Of a stretch of DNA of 64,000 bases, positions 1 to 10,233 are shown one piece after another. The notes under the pieces were generated by a model. The model saw only the letters and a program-made list of their open reading frames with translations, searched no databases and was not told the DNA's origin. The stretch is from the NCBI GenBank assembly GCA_963817485.1, contig CAWFOR010000005.1:495518-559517 (forward strand), read 5' to 3'. The position numbers were made by a program, and so were the translations under genes. Numbering within the stretch: position 1 is the stretch's first letter; every line of letters begins with the position of its first letter. The DNA is from Hyphomicrobium_A sp963817485 (GTDB lineage: Bacteria; Pseudomonadota; Alphaproteobacteria; Rhizobiales; Hyphomicrobiaceae).

Positions 1-202
1 GGTAGTAGGGGATGACGGCCTTGACCGTCGTCTGCTGCAGCATGATCTCGCTGAGCCAAACGCCGTAAGGATCGGCGCGGCGACCGCGCCGCGTGCGCCA
101 GGGCAGATCGCGGCGCTCCTCATCGTACCAGGCGAGCAGCGCATCGACCGTGTCGGGCCCGGCGGGCCGGAGCGGCAGTTGCTTTCGCGCAACAGCGGTC
201 AC
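1..202 (-). CDS. mutY: A/G-specific adenine glycosylase MutY, 5' part only
   Basis: MutY removes adenine mispaired with 8-oxoguanine. The visible N-terminal 67 codons carry the family start: LAWYDEERRDLPWR followed by DPYGVWLSEIMLQQTTVKAV. The WLSEIMLQQT segment contains the conserved catalytic-region Glu of this helix-hairpin-helix glycosylase family. The GTG start at 202 is preceded by GGAGGG; two upstream ATGs are out of frame. The gene is divergent from the DUF721 gene and runs off the left edge. mutY next to DUF721, dsbA and smc is usual in Hyphomicrobiales. Confidence 0.9.
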   Translation of the reverse strand, partial: MTAVARKQLPLRPAGPDTVDALLAWYDEERRDLPWRTRRGRRADPYGVWLSEIMLQQTTVKAVIPYY

Positions 203-290
203 ATCATCCCTCCGCGCTCACCCGCGAATCGTTGGGCGATGGTAAGCGTCGGCGTCGAACCTGGAAACCTTGGCGCCAGCGGATCCCCCC

Positions 291-848
291 ATGACGACCG
301 AATCCATGCAGCCCGCGCAGAGCATGCAGCCACCGGGCACCGCGCCGCGGTACGCTTACGTGCCGGCACGAGCGGTTGGCGCCTATGTGCCCAAGCTTAC
401 GCGCAAGGCCTTTGAAACGTTTGGATTTTCCACCGCGTCGCTGCTCACCGACTGGTCAACCATCGTGGGCGATCAGGTCGCCGGCTACGCCGTTCCGGAG
501 CGGATCAAATGGCCGCGCGGGGCGGGCGCGAGCGATGACGCCGAGCCTGAGGCCCGCGGTCGCAGCGGCGCCGTATTGGTGCTGCGAGTCGACCCGGCGC
601 GCGCGCTCGACGTCGAATACAAGGGCCAGCAGATCCTCGAGCGCATCAACGCCTATTTCGGCTACCGCGCGGTGGCCGAGCTCCGCCTCCTGCAGGCACC
701 GATCACGGCGGCTGCGAAGGCGGCGCCCGCGGCCCGGCGCGAGCCCGTCGCGCCTTGCGAGGCCCCAGAGCTTGCCGGTATCGCCGATGAGCGGTTGCGG
801 GGTGCGCTCCAGCGCCTCAAGCAGGGCCTGATGCAGCGGGCGCGCTAG
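291..848 (+). CDS. DUF721 (DciA-like) protein
   Basis: About 185 residues. The N-terminal half has the DUF721 pattern (VGAYVPKLTRKAFETFGF, then a TDWSTIVGDQVAGYAVPERIKW stretch, then VLVLRVDPARALDVEY and INAYFGYRAVAELRLLQ). In many bacteria DUF721 proteins (DciA) help load the replicative helicase DnaB; here that role is inferred from the domain only. A TTG at 270 lengthens the frame by seven codons, but the ATG at 291 is the better start. It lies between mutY and a dsbA-like gene, the usual alphaproteobacterial position. Confidence 0.8.
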   Translation: MTTESMQPAQSMQPPGTAPRYAYVPARAVGAYVPKLTRKAFETFGFSTASLLTDWSTIVGDQVAGYAVPERIKWPRGAGASDDAEPEARGRSGAVLVLRVDPARALDVEYKGQQILERINAYFGYRAVAELRLLQAPITAAAKAAPAARREPVAPCEAPELAGIADERLRGALQRLKQGLMQRAR

Positions 849-995
849 CGGCGCCCGCACGCACGAATTACCCTTCCTTCACTTGGCATTTAGGCCGCTT
901 TTGCCGTATTGCAGGCGTCGCCGCTTGCTAGCCTTATCCACAAGGCCAAAACCGGCCGGCCGAAGCCGCCGCCAACCGTAACAAGGAGCCCGCTC

Positions 996-1762
996 GTGAT
1001 TGCACCGAAGACCTCGTACCGCCGGGCCCCTCTCTCACGGCGCATGCTGCTCCTGACGCTTAGCCTCTCCGGCCATCGGCGTCGGCCTGGGGCTCTCAGC
1101 GCTTCCAGTCTTGGCAGAGACGCAAGGGGCCGACCGAGGTGCCGGTCGAGGAGCTGATGAAACCCGGCCCGATGGGTGAGATCACGCTCGGCAAGCCCGA
1201 CGCCAAGGTGACGATCGTCGAGTACGCCTCCATGACCTGCGGTCACTGCGCGCACTTCACCAAGGAGATCTGGCCGGAGCTCAAGAAGAAGTACGTCGAC
1301 TCCGGCAAGGCCTATTACATCTTCCGAGAGTTCCCGCTCGACAATCTCGCAGCGGCCGCATCCATGCTCGCGCGCTGCGCAGGCGGCGACAAGACCATGC
1401 CGTTTATCGAGGTGATGTTTGAGCAGCAGAAGGAGTGGGCGTTCGGCGAAGGCAATCCGGTGCCGAAGCTGTTTGAGCTCGCCAAGCAGGCGGGCTTCAC
1501 GCAGGAATCCTTCGACAAGTGCCTGACCGACCAGAAGCTGCTCGATAACATCACGTCCGGGCGCACGCGCGCCGCCGACGTTTTCGGCGTCAACGCCACC
1601 CCGACGTTCTTCATCAACGGCAAGAAGCTCGACGGCGCGCCGACGATGGAGGCATTCGACAAGATGATCGGTCCGATCCTCGGGTCCGACGCACCGCCTC
1701 CCAGCCAGGCCGCTGCGCCGGCCGCGCCCGCCGCACCGGCTCCAGAAGGATCGAGCAAGTAA
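996..1762 (+). CDS. DsbA-family thiol:disulfide oxidoreductase, secreted; two frame breaks
   Basis: Periplasmic thioredoxin-fold protein. The mature part shows the redox motif CGHC in YASMTCGHCAHFTKEIWP and the cis-Pro region VNATPTFFINGKK, followed by an Ala/Pro-rich tail. The open frame from 1139 lacks a signal peptide. Reading from the GTG at 996 (AAGGAG at 983-988) gives SRRMLLLTLSLS; a +1 shift near 1070 gives AIGVGLGLSALPVLAETQG, a clean signal-peptide core; another +1 near 1128 restores the mature frame. I read these as sequence errors inside one intact gene. A second DsbA-like gene follows two bases later. Confidence 0.85.
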
Positions 1763-1764
1763 CG

Positions 1765-2580
1765 GTGAACCCAGGACGCGCCCTCGTCGCGCTGCTCGTG
1801 GCCGCGGCCCTCGCCGGATGCGGCGGAGCAGGCCCATTGGCGACCGGCGGCCTGATGACGGCAGACGAGGTGCCGGACCCGAACAAGGTCGCGGCGCCCA
1901 CGATGCCGGGCGACAAGCCGCCCGTGAAAGTCGCCGAGGGCGGATTTAATCCGTTCGGAGAGCAGCCCGCGGTTCCGGCCGGCGGGCGCGAGGTGATCGA
2001 AAACCCGACGCCTGAGGACATCGCGCTCACCGGCACGCTGCCGGAAATGTCGTTTGGCCGCGCCGACGCTCCGGTGATCGTCGTGCAGTACGCCTCGATG
2101 ACGTGCCCGCACTGCCGCAACTTCCACATGACGACCTTCCCGGCCTTCAAGAAGGAATACATCGACACCGGCAAGGTGCGTTACATCCTGCGTGAGTTCC
2201 CGATCGGCAAGACCTCGGGCGCGGCGACCATCGCGCTGCGCTGCGCCAAGCCCGAGAAGTACCTCCAGCTCTACGGAAAATTCATGGAGCAGCAGCCCAA
2301 CTGGGTCTCGATGGAGGTACGCCTCGACCCCATCTACAAGGTCGCCTCGCAGGTGGGGATGACGCGTCAGCAGTTTGACGCCTGCCGCGAGAATCAAGCC
2401 ATGATCGATGGGCTCAATTGGGTGAAGGAGCGCGGGCGCAAGCTCGGCATCATCGGCACTCCGAACTTCTTCGTCGGGGGCAAGCTCGTGAAGAAAGAGC
2501 TCTCGATCGAGGACATCCGCGCGATGGTCGATCCGCTGATCGCGGGGCGATCCACCGCGGCAGCCGGGACGCCGCACTAA
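1765..2580 (+). CDS. DsbA-family lipoprotein thioredoxin
   Basis: 271 residues, GTG start directly after the previous stop. The N-terminus is a lipoprotein signal (ALVALLVAAALAGC, lipobox LAGC), so the protein is probably anchored in the envelope. The thioredoxin domain has CPHC in QYASMTCPHCRNFH, and IGTPNFFVGGK as the cis-Pro loop. A disordered Pro/Gly-rich spacer of about 70 residues separates lipobox and domain. It is probably a paralogue of the upstream dsbA-like gene and co-transcribed with it. Substrates cannot be told from sequence. Confidence 0.87.
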   Translation: MNPGRALVALLVAAALAGCGGAGPLATGGLMTADEVPDPNKVAAPTMPGDKPPVKVAEGGFNPFGEQPAVPAGGREVIENPTPEDIALTGTLPEMSFGRADAPVIVVQYASMTCPHCRNFHMTTFPAFKKEYIDTGKVRYILREFPIGKTSGAATIALRCAKPEKYLQLYGKFMEQQPNWVSMEVRLDPIYKVASQVGMTRQQFDACRENQAMIDGLNWVKERGRKLGIIGTPNFFVGGKLVKKELSIEDIRAMVDPLIAGRSTAAAGTPH

Positions 2581-2641
2581 GAGCGGGCCACAGTTCTGGC
2601 TCAGCGCCGGCTCCTCTCCGCGCCTCTTGCTAAGGAACGCG

Positions 2642-5600
2642 ATGAAGATCACCCGCCTCAGGCTCCTGGGCTTCAAGTCGTTCGTCGAGCCGACCGAGCT
2701 CGTCATCGAGCCGGGATTGACCGGCGTCGTCGGCCCCAACGGCTGCGGCAAGTCCAACCTGCTCGAAGCACTGCGCTGGGTGATGGGCGAGACCTCGCAC
2801 AAGAGCATGCGCGCCGCCGCCATGGACGACGTGATCTTCTCCGGCACCAACACGCGGCCCGACGCGCAACTCGGCCGAGGTCACGATCTTCCTCGACAAC
2901 GCCGAGCGCAAGGCGCCGGCCGAGTTCAACGACTACGACGTCATCGAGATCACGCGCCGCATCGAGCGCGAGGCCGGCTCCGCCTACCGCATCAACGGCC
3001 GCGAGGCGCGCGCCCGCGACGTGAAGATCCTGTTCGAGGACGCCGCGACCGGCGCCCGCTCGCCCGCGCTCGTGCGCCAGGGCCAGATCGGCGAGATCGT
3101 CAACGCCAAGCCCGAACAGCGCCGCCGCATTCTCGAGGATGCCGCCGGCATCGCCGGCCTGCACAGCCGCCGCCACGAGGCGGAGCTGCGCCTCAAGGCC
3201 GCCGAGGCCAATCTCGCCCGCCTCACCGACGTGCTGGGCCAGCTCAATTCGCAGGTCGAGAGCCTGAAGCGGCAGGCGCGCGCGGCGCGGCGCTACAAGG
3301 AGATCACCGACCGAGATCCGGCGCCAGGAAGCGCTCGTCTTCCACCTGCAGCTGGATGGACGCGCAGGCAGCTGGTCGAGACCGAGGAGACCGGCCTGCG
3401 CGAGGCGCTCGCCGCGCTCGGCGAGGCGACACAAGGCGAAGCGCGCGCACTCGCCGAGGAGGCGCGCCTCGCCGAGGGCATGGGCCCCTTGCGCGAGGAG
3501 GAGGCCAAGCGCGCTGCCGTGCTCGGCCGTCTGCGCATCGAACACGAGACGTTCGAGCGCGAGGCGCGCCGGTCGATGGACCGCGTGCGCGAGCTCGAGG
3601 CCCGCACCGAGCAGCTCGGCAACGACATCAAGCGCGAGGATGCGCTGATCGCGGAGGCGCGCGAGATCCTGGCCAGCCTCGACAGCGGAGCTTACCGCGC
3701 TCGACGCCGCCGAGGCCGGCGCTGACGCAGCGGAGCAGGCCGTGCCGGAGAAACGCGCAGCCGTCGAGGCCGAGGTCCGCGCGGCCGAGGCCCAGCTCGC
3801 CGCACTCACCGCCAAGGTCGCCGAACGCCGCGCCAAGCTACAGAGCCTGGAGGCGAGCCGCGCCGAGCGCGTCCAGCGGGTTGCGAAGCTCGCAGACCAG
3901 ATTGCCGCGCTCGATGCCGAGACGCGCGAGATTGCCGGCCGGGCGCCCGACGCCGAAAAGCTCGCGCAGATCACGGACGCGGGCAGGCGGCTCGCCGAGG
4001 AGATCGGCCGCTTCGAGGTGCAGGCGGTCGCGGCCGAGAGCGTGACCCAGGATCGCGCGACAGCCGCCGCCAAAGCGCGCGAGCAAAGCACGCGTGCGCA
4101 CCTCGCGCTCACGGCGCTGCGGACCGAGCGCGAGACCCTCGTCAAGCTGCTGATCGGCGCCAACGCCGGCGAATTCCCGCCCATCCTCGACCGCATCCGC
4201 GTTGCGTCCGGCTACGAGGCCGCCCTTGGCGCCGCGCTCGGCGACGATCTCGAGGCGCCCGCCGTGGAGGAGGCGCCCGTGCACTGGCGCCACGTGGCGG
4301 TTGCGCGCACGGACGCCGCGCTTCCCGCCGGCGTCGAGCCGCTCGTCAGCGCACGTCGAATCGCCGCCCGAGCTTGACCGCCGCCTGAAGCCAAATCGGC
4401 ATCGTCGCCTCGCGCGCGGAAGGGCTCGCGGCTGCAGCCGCAGTTGAAGCCGGGCCAGCGCCTCGTCTCGCGCGACGGCCATCTGTGGCGGTGGGACGGG
4501 TTCATCGCCGCCGCCGAGGGCGTAACGCCCGCCGCGCAGCGGCTCGCCGAGCGCAACCGGCTTTCCTCCATCGGGCTCGAGGAGGCGGAAGCGCGCACGG
4601 CCGCTGCCGCCAACGCGCACGCCGAGCGCGAGACCGCGGATGCGCTCGTGCACGCCCAGGCCGAGGAGCAGCGGCTGCGCCAGCTCTGGCGCGAGGCGCA
4701 GACCATGCTGGCGAAATCGCGCGAGTCCCTCACCGCGATCGAGCGGGCGGCGCGCGAGACCGAGAGCAAGCTCGCCGCCGTGGCAGGCGCGCGGGCGCGG
4801 GCCGAAGAGGATTTCACGATCGCCAAAGAGCTCGAGGCCGAAGCGGAGGCAGCCCTTGCCGCGTTCGCAGCCGGCGAGGACCCCGAGCCCGCCTTGGTCC
4901 AGGCGCAAGGACAGGTCGAGAAGCTGCGGGGCGCGCTCACCGAGGCGCAGGCGGCAATTCTGAACCTCGAGCGCGAGCGGCGCGCCCGCACCGAGCGGCG
5001 TTCCGCCATCGCCATCGAGCGCGAGCGCTGGACGACGCGCAGTGCCGGCGCTGGCCAACAAATCGATACGCTGAAAGCACGCCTTGCCGAGACGCGGGGC
5101 GAGCTCGAGAGCTTGGCCGACATGCCGGCGCGCATCGAGGAGCGCAGGGGCAAGCTGCTCACCGCCTTGAGTGGCGCCGAACGCGAGCGTCAGGTCGCGG
5201 GCGATGCGCTCGCCACGGTCGACAATGCGCTAAAGGCCAGCGTGCAGGCGTTGCGCGCAGCGCAGGGAAGCGTGACTGAGGCGCGCGAAAGCCGCGCGCG
5301 CACGGAAGCCCGGCTCGAAGGCGCGCGGACACGACGCCAGGACGTGGCGCGGCACATTCGCGAGGCGCTCGGCGTCGCGCCCGAAGGCTGCCTCGCCGTG
5401 GCCGGTCTTGAATCCAGCGTGGAGATGCCGCCGCTGGCCGACGTCGAGCGCAAGCTTGCGGGCCTCAAGGGCGACCGCGAGCGTCTCGGCGGCGTCAACC
5501 TGCAGGCCGACGACGACCTCATCGACCTTGGGCGCGCAAGTCGACCGGGCTCGACACCGAGCGCGCCGACGTCGAGCAGGCAATCGCCAAGCTGCGCGCG

Positions 5601-6114
5601 GCCATCGGGCAATTGAACCGCGAGGCGCACAAGCGGCTTACCGACGCCTTCGAGGCCGTGGACGCGCATTTCCGCAAGCTGTTCACCACGCTGTTCGGTG
5701 GCGGCGAGGCGCGGCTCGAGATGGTCGAGGGCGAGGATCCGCTCGAAGGCGGGCTCGAGATCATCGCCAAGCCGCCCGGCAAGAAGCCGGCGACGCTGTC
5801 GCTTCTTTCGGGCGGCGAGCAGTCGCTGACGGCGCTGTCGCTGATCTTCGCGGTGTTCCTGACCAATCCCTCGCCGATCTGCGTGCTCGACGAGGTCGAC
5901 GCGCCGCTCGACGACGCCAACGTCGACCGCTTCTGTCGCCTGCTCGAAGCCATGGCGGTCGACACCGACGACGCGCTTCCTCGTCATCACCCACCACCCG
6001 ATGACCATGGCGCGCATGAACCGGCTGTTCGGCGTCACCATGGCCGAGAAGGGCATCTCGCAGCTCGTCTCGGTCGATCTCGAGACGGCGCAGCGCTTCC
6101 GCGAGGCGGGCTAG
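2642..6114 (+). CDS. smc: Chromosome segregation ATPase SMC; eleven frame breaks
   Basis: Structural maintenance of chromosomes protein, which folds and segregates the chromosome. The reconstructed length, about 1154 residues, is normal. Visible in order: N-terminal FKSFVEPTELVIEPGLTGVV with Walker A GPNGCGKSN, coiled coil rich in Glu/Ala/Arg, a hinge region around 4.1-4.6 kb, a second coiled coil, signature LLSGGEQSLTALSLIFAVF and Walker B ICVLDEVDAPLDD, ending in ISQLVSVDLETAQRFREAG. The frame advances by +1 near 2863, 3311, 3358, 3365, 3687, 4352, 4392, 4423, 5531, 5547 and 5970. Protein homology continues across every break, so these are probably single-base insertions in the data. Start ATG 2642; an upstream TTG at 2627 is unlikely. 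Confidence 0.93.
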
Positions 6115-6126
6115 CCGCGTTTCAGC

Positions 6127-8488
6127 CTACTTGGCCGTAATCGCGCTCGTCGTGGGCGGAGGCGACGCGGGTGCGCGCGTACAGATGCGGTTCTCGGCCC
6201 ACTCGGGCGATTCCGTCCGGTGCGCGAGCCGGAACTGCATGGTGCAGAGGCTGCAACTATTCTCGCCCAGCGCCTTGACGATGCGGTCGAAGGGACCCGG
6301 CCTCGTTGGGCCACGTCATCATGAGGGTGTCGTTGCGCTCGCAGCGCTGCGCAGTGCCGGCGTGCAGCGCGATGATCTCGCGGCTCGCCTGCGTGAGCTG
6401 CCAGGTTAGGGGAAGCTGGAAGTCGCGCAGGTTGAGGAACACCGGAACGACCGGCAGCTCCACCAGTGCACGGCGGTAGGAGGTCTCGGCCGCTGCCTTC
6501 TCAAGACACGTGCCGATCTCGGGGCAGGCGTCCACGAAGGCGGAGAGGAACGCGATCTCGGCGCGCGTCTGCCATGTGTTGATGAGTGTGCGCAGCGGCA
6601 GCGGCGGGGCACCGATGCTGCGATCCTCGACGGGCGTACCCTCGTAGCCCATCAGCACGACGAGGTAGAACTTCGCGTTGATGGCGTCGGGCGTGTCCTT
6701 GGTGCGGTCGACCGCGACCTTCAGCGCTTTGAGGAGCTGGCTCGCGCTATCGACGCCCGAGCTTTCGACGTAGCCGCCATCGACGAGCCGCATCGGCTTG
6801 CGGTCGGGCCCCGTCTCCACCGTGGCCGCTGGGAGCACCCAGGGGAAGCGCGCGCTCATGCCGGCCGCGGTCGAGAGCTTTACGTCGGACTCGAAGCCCG
6901 CGTCCTTGGCCGGCGGCAGCAGCGAGTGCAGGCGCGCGATCTTCGACCACTGCTTGTTGGCCGGCACGCCAGTGCCGATGGGCGACATCACGATGCGATA
7001 GCCGTTCGCCACCTCGGTCGTGTTGATGATCAGCGCCGGTACCGCCTCGTCGGCCCGGGCCGGCGTCCACAAATCGAGGAAGGGGCGCTCGAACGGGCTC
7101 GGAATGGCCTTGGCGGAGGCGTCCTCCTTCACCGCGTCCTCGATCATGTCGTGCCAGGCGGATTCGATGCTGCCGTCGAGCGCGCGCGAGCGGTCGAACA
7201 GGCCGATGGGAAAGGGGAGGAACCGCTGCAGAAGGTCGGGAAACAACGCCGCCGCCATAACCGGAGACAGGAAGTCCTCTTCGAAGAACTTCTGCGTGCG
7301 ACGCTCGAAATAGCGGTCGCCGCCGGTTAGGTTGCAGCCGACGTAGGGTTGGTTGCGCGCCTTCAGCTTTGCAAGGCCGGCAAAGAGCGAGGCCCCGATG
7401 CTGCCACCAGAGACGCCGCTGATGGCAAAAACGTGTTGGGCGAAGTTGGCGCAGCTGTCCTGCATGCGGGCGAGGAACGTCGCGGTGTAGTGGGCAGAAT
7501 AAGCGCCGCCGCCCGCCGCCGCGACGAGAAACACGGGATAGGGCTCGTCGCTCTTGGCGTAGAAGTCGCGGTCGGCGCGCGAATGGAACCACTGGCCGAA
7601 GGAGCGGCCAACGTCGACCGTCGCGTCGGGATCGCGCTTGTGGCGCATCAGCTCGATCTTGTGGTTGTCGTTCAAGTTGCTCGTGTTGAGGATGAACGCC
7701 GCCACGACCAGCAGCCAGATCAGCGGAATGCCGAGGCGGTCTCCCAGCAGGAGCAGGTTGCTGAGGACGACCACGAGCACGATGAGAAAAAGCGCAAAGA
7801 TCGCGACGACGCCGATCGACTGCGCCACGCCGGGCGGCGCGAGCGAGAACAGGGCGACGCATACGGCCACCATCGCGGCGCAGGACCCCGTCGTCTCCCT
7901 GCCGATCAGCCAGCGGCCCGGGCTCGTGTACTTCCAGCTCTTGCCGCGCGTGCGGAAGACGGTGGCGAGCAGCACGATGACGACGAGCCCGATGCAGATG
8001 AGGGTCGCGATCCACAGCCGCGCCGGCGACACGTCGATCAGCCGGTAGACGTCGTTGAGCTCCGGCCAGCTCTGCTTGTCCGCCACGCTCTTCACCAGCG
8101 AGGCCGTCGTGCGGGCTTCCTTGATGGTGGTGTAGAGGCCGAAGGCGGCGCCGAGGGGGACAAGTGCCGCCAGCAGGCGCGGCATCCAGCGCAACAGTGC
8201 GCCTTCGATGCTCGCTTCCGCGAGCTTGCCCTGGCGCTCGATGTGCGTCGCCTGCCGCCCGCAGTGCCAGATGAAGCCGCTCGCGGCCAGCAGCGCGGCG
8301 AAGCCGAAGGCCACCTGCCAGCGCTGGTTGGGGAAGTCGTCGGCCAGCACGCGGTAGACTTCGCGCGTCTGCAGCGGCAGGCTCAGCGCCGTGAACGCGA
8401 ACAGCGACGTGATCAACGGCGCGCGTAGGACCCAGCAGGCATCGAAGAACTGGGCCAGGTAGTTACGCTGCACCTCGAACGAAAGCAT
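6127..8488 (-). CDS. Membrane-anchored patatin-like phospholipase; one frame break
   Basis: About 786 residues. The N-terminal 270 residues hold about seven hydrophobic segments (for example LWIATLICIGLVVIVLLATVF and IPLIWLLVVAAFILN). The cytoplasmic-type patatin domain follows: oxyanion-hole glycines in FLVAAAGGGAYSAHY, nucleophile motif GVSGGS, and catalytic Asp in VDGGYVESSG. Patatins are Ser/Asp acyl hydrolases acting on phospholipids or related lipids; the substrate is unknown. The open frame stops at 6257, but a +1 shift near 6292 continues FDRIVKALGENSCSLCTMQFR to a stop at 6127, so the break is probably an insertion error. It is convergent with smc, 12 bases away. Confidence 0.85.
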
Positions 8489-8654
8489 GTCGGCTCCGCA
8501 ACGGCGCGACGGTCAGCCCCAGTCGCTCGAGCCAACCCGGAAGCGCCCCCCGCGGAAACACTAGCAGCCCGGCGGGGGCGCGGCATGTCGGCTCAGGTCG
8601 AAAAGGTCCCGTAAGTGCGCGCTCGACACTACCATCGAGCTTTCGGGCGCTTTC

Positions 8655-8683
8655 TTGACACCCCTAGGGGGCGTCACTATGGT
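8655..8683 (+). promoter_or_regulatory. Sigma70-type promoter of the atp F0 operon
   Basis: TTGACA at 8655-8660, a 17-base spacer, and TATGGT at 8678-8683. It lies 65 bases before the atpI ATG in the only sizeable gap between the divergent patatin gene and the operon. Seen directly as consensus match; activity is inferred. Confidence 0.65.
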
Positions 8684-8747
8684 GCGCGCCGTTGATAAAA
8701 CCCGCCGTTTTGGTGGCCTCGAAGTCGCGATCGAGCCGGTATTCGTC

Positions 8748-9155
8748 ATGTCAGCCGCAGGGAAGGGCAACGGCCCGGGACGTGGCGAGATAAGCCCCGA
8801 GCAGCGCGAGGCCTTTCGAAAGCGATCCAACTCAATCGGAAAACGGCTGGAAGTGGTTAAAGCGCGCCGCGCGCCGCCTGAAATGGGCGATGGGCGGGCC
8901 CGCGGGGAGGCGTTTGCCAAGGCCTTCCGCTTCGTCGCCGAGCTTGTCGCCGGCGTCGGCGTGGGGGGCTTCATCGGTTGGGCGCTCGATCGCCAGTTCG
9001 GCACGAGGCCCTGGCTCCTGGTCCTGTTCGTGACGCTGGGCTTTGCCGCCGGGTTGACGAACGTGATCCGGGCCGCACAAAGGGCGCAAGACGAGGCGGC
9101 AGCTTCGCAGCTTGCGACGCCCGCGGCGGCGGACGACGACGAGGACGACAGGTAG
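8748..9155 (+). CDS. atpI: ATP synthase protein I (AtpI)
   Basis: About 135 residues with a charged N-terminus (EISPEQREAFRKRSNSIGKRL) and two membrane segments: FVAELVAGVGVGGFIGWALDRQFG and WLLVLFVTLGFAAGLTNVIR. AtpI helps assemble the c-ring and is the usual first gene of alphaproteobacterial F0 operons. The ATG at 8748 is chosen; the longer frame starting at 8655 would begin inside the promoter. The acidic C-terminus (AAADDDEDDR) is common in this lineage. atpB follows after 9 bases. Confidence 0.87.
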   Translation: MSAAGKGNGPGRGEISPEQREAFRKRSNSIGKRLEVVKARRAPPEMGDGRARGEAFAKAFRFVAELVAGVGVGGFIGWALDRQFGTRPWLLVLFVTLGFAAGLTNVIRAAQRAQDEAAASQLATPAAADDDEDDR

Positions 9156-9164
9156 GGGATTTAC

Positions 9165-9917
9165 GTGGCTGCAGGCGCGGACGGGGCTCATCACAGCCCC
9201 ATGGCACAATTCGAGATCAAGCGGCTCATCCCGATCGAGATTTTCGGGTACGACGCCTCTTTCACGAATGCATCGCTCTACATGGTCATCGCGGTAGCGC
9301 TGATCGCCGGCTTCCTGATCTTCGCCATGGGCCGCCGCTCGCTGGTGCCGAGCCGCTTCCAGTCGATGGCCGAGCTTTCCTACGAGTACATCGCCAACAT
9401 GGTGCGCGAGAACCTCGGCGAGGAAGGCATGAAGTTCTTCCCCTGGGTGTTCACGATCTTCATCTTCATCCTGACGCTCAACCTGCTTGGCCTTATCCCC
9501 CACTCCTTCACCGTCACGAGCCACATCATCGTGACCTTCGCCTTCGCGGCGATGGTGTGGATCACGGTCACCGTTATCGGCTTCGTGCGCCACGGCGCCG
9601 GCTTCCTGCGGCTGTTCGTGCCCTCCGGCATCCCCATCTGGCTGATGCCCGTCATCATCCCGATCGAGCTCATCTCCTATCTCATCCGGCCGATCAGCCA
9701 CTCGGTGCGCCTGTTCGCCAACATGATGGCCGGCCACACGATGCTCAAGGTCTTCGCCGGCTTCGTCGTTGGCCTCGGGCTCCTCGGCGGCTGGGCCCCG
9801 CTGGCGTTCCTCGTCGCCTTCACCGGGCTGGAGTTCCTGGTCGCCTTCCTGCAGGCGCTCATCTTCACGGTGCTGACCTGCATCTACTTGAACGACGCGC
9901 TTCACATGCACCATTGA
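9165..9917 (+). CDS. atpB: F0 ATP synthase subunit a
   Basis: 250 residues, GTG start. Subunit a forms the proton half-channels against the c-ring. The essential Arg is in ISHSVRLFANMMAGH, followed by the last helices with EFLVAFLQALIFTVLTCIYLNDALHMHH. Five or six membrane segments are visible. Length and motifs are normal and the frame is intact. Confidence 0.97.
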   Translation: MAAGADGAHHSPMAQFEIKRLIPIEIFGYDASFTNASLYMVIAVALIAGFLIFAMGRRSLVPSRFQSMAELSYEYIANMVRENLGEEGMKFFPWVFTIFIFILTLNLLGLIPHSFTVTSHIIVTFAFAAMVWITVTVIGFVRHGAGFLRLFVPSGIPIWLMPVIIPIELISYLIRPISHSVRLFANMMAGHTMLKVFAGFVVGLGLLGGWAPLAFLVAFTGLEFLVAFLQALIFTVLTCIYLNDALHMHH

Positions 9918-9982
9918 GGCCTCTAGAGAAGCGCTCAAACCGTAACCTCAGGATTGCTCATCACCACAAGGGAGAGACTACG

Positions 9983-10207
9983 ATGGAGTTGGAAGCTGCG
10001 AAGATGATCGGCGCCGGCCTTGCCTGCTCGGCGCTCATTGGTGCCGGCGTCGGCATCGGCAATATCTTCGGCAACTACCTTTCGGGAGCCATGCGCAACC
10101 CCTCGGCTGCGCCCGCGCAGTTCACCAACCTGCTGATCGGCTTCGCGCTTGCCGAGGCGACGGGCCTCTTCGGCCTGCTCATCGCGCTCATCATCCTGTT
10201 CGGCTGA
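9983..10207 (+). CDS. atpE: F0 ATP synthase subunit c
   Basis: 74 residues forming a two-helix hairpin. The polar loop is NYLSGAMRNPSAA and the ion-binding carboxylate is the Glu in IGFALAEATGLFG. There is no extra Glu/Gln set of a sodium site, so a proton-coupled ring is expected. Good GGGAGAG-like site upstream (GGGAGAG at 9970-9976). Confidence 0.97.
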   Translation: MELEAAKMIGAGLACSALIGAGVGIGNIFGNYLSGAMRNPSAAPAQFTNLLIGFALAEATGLFGLLIALIILFG

Positions 10208-10233
10208 TCGAGCAGGGCGGGCAGGAGGACATC

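Noticed and set aside
2642..6114. smc as a pseudogene or set of split genes
   Set aside because: Walker A, signature and Walker B are all intact and the total length is normal; eleven +1 breaks fit data error better.
8655..8747. N-terminal extension of AtpI
   Set aside because: The codons overlap the -35/-10 promoter; AtpI homology begins after the ATG at 8748.
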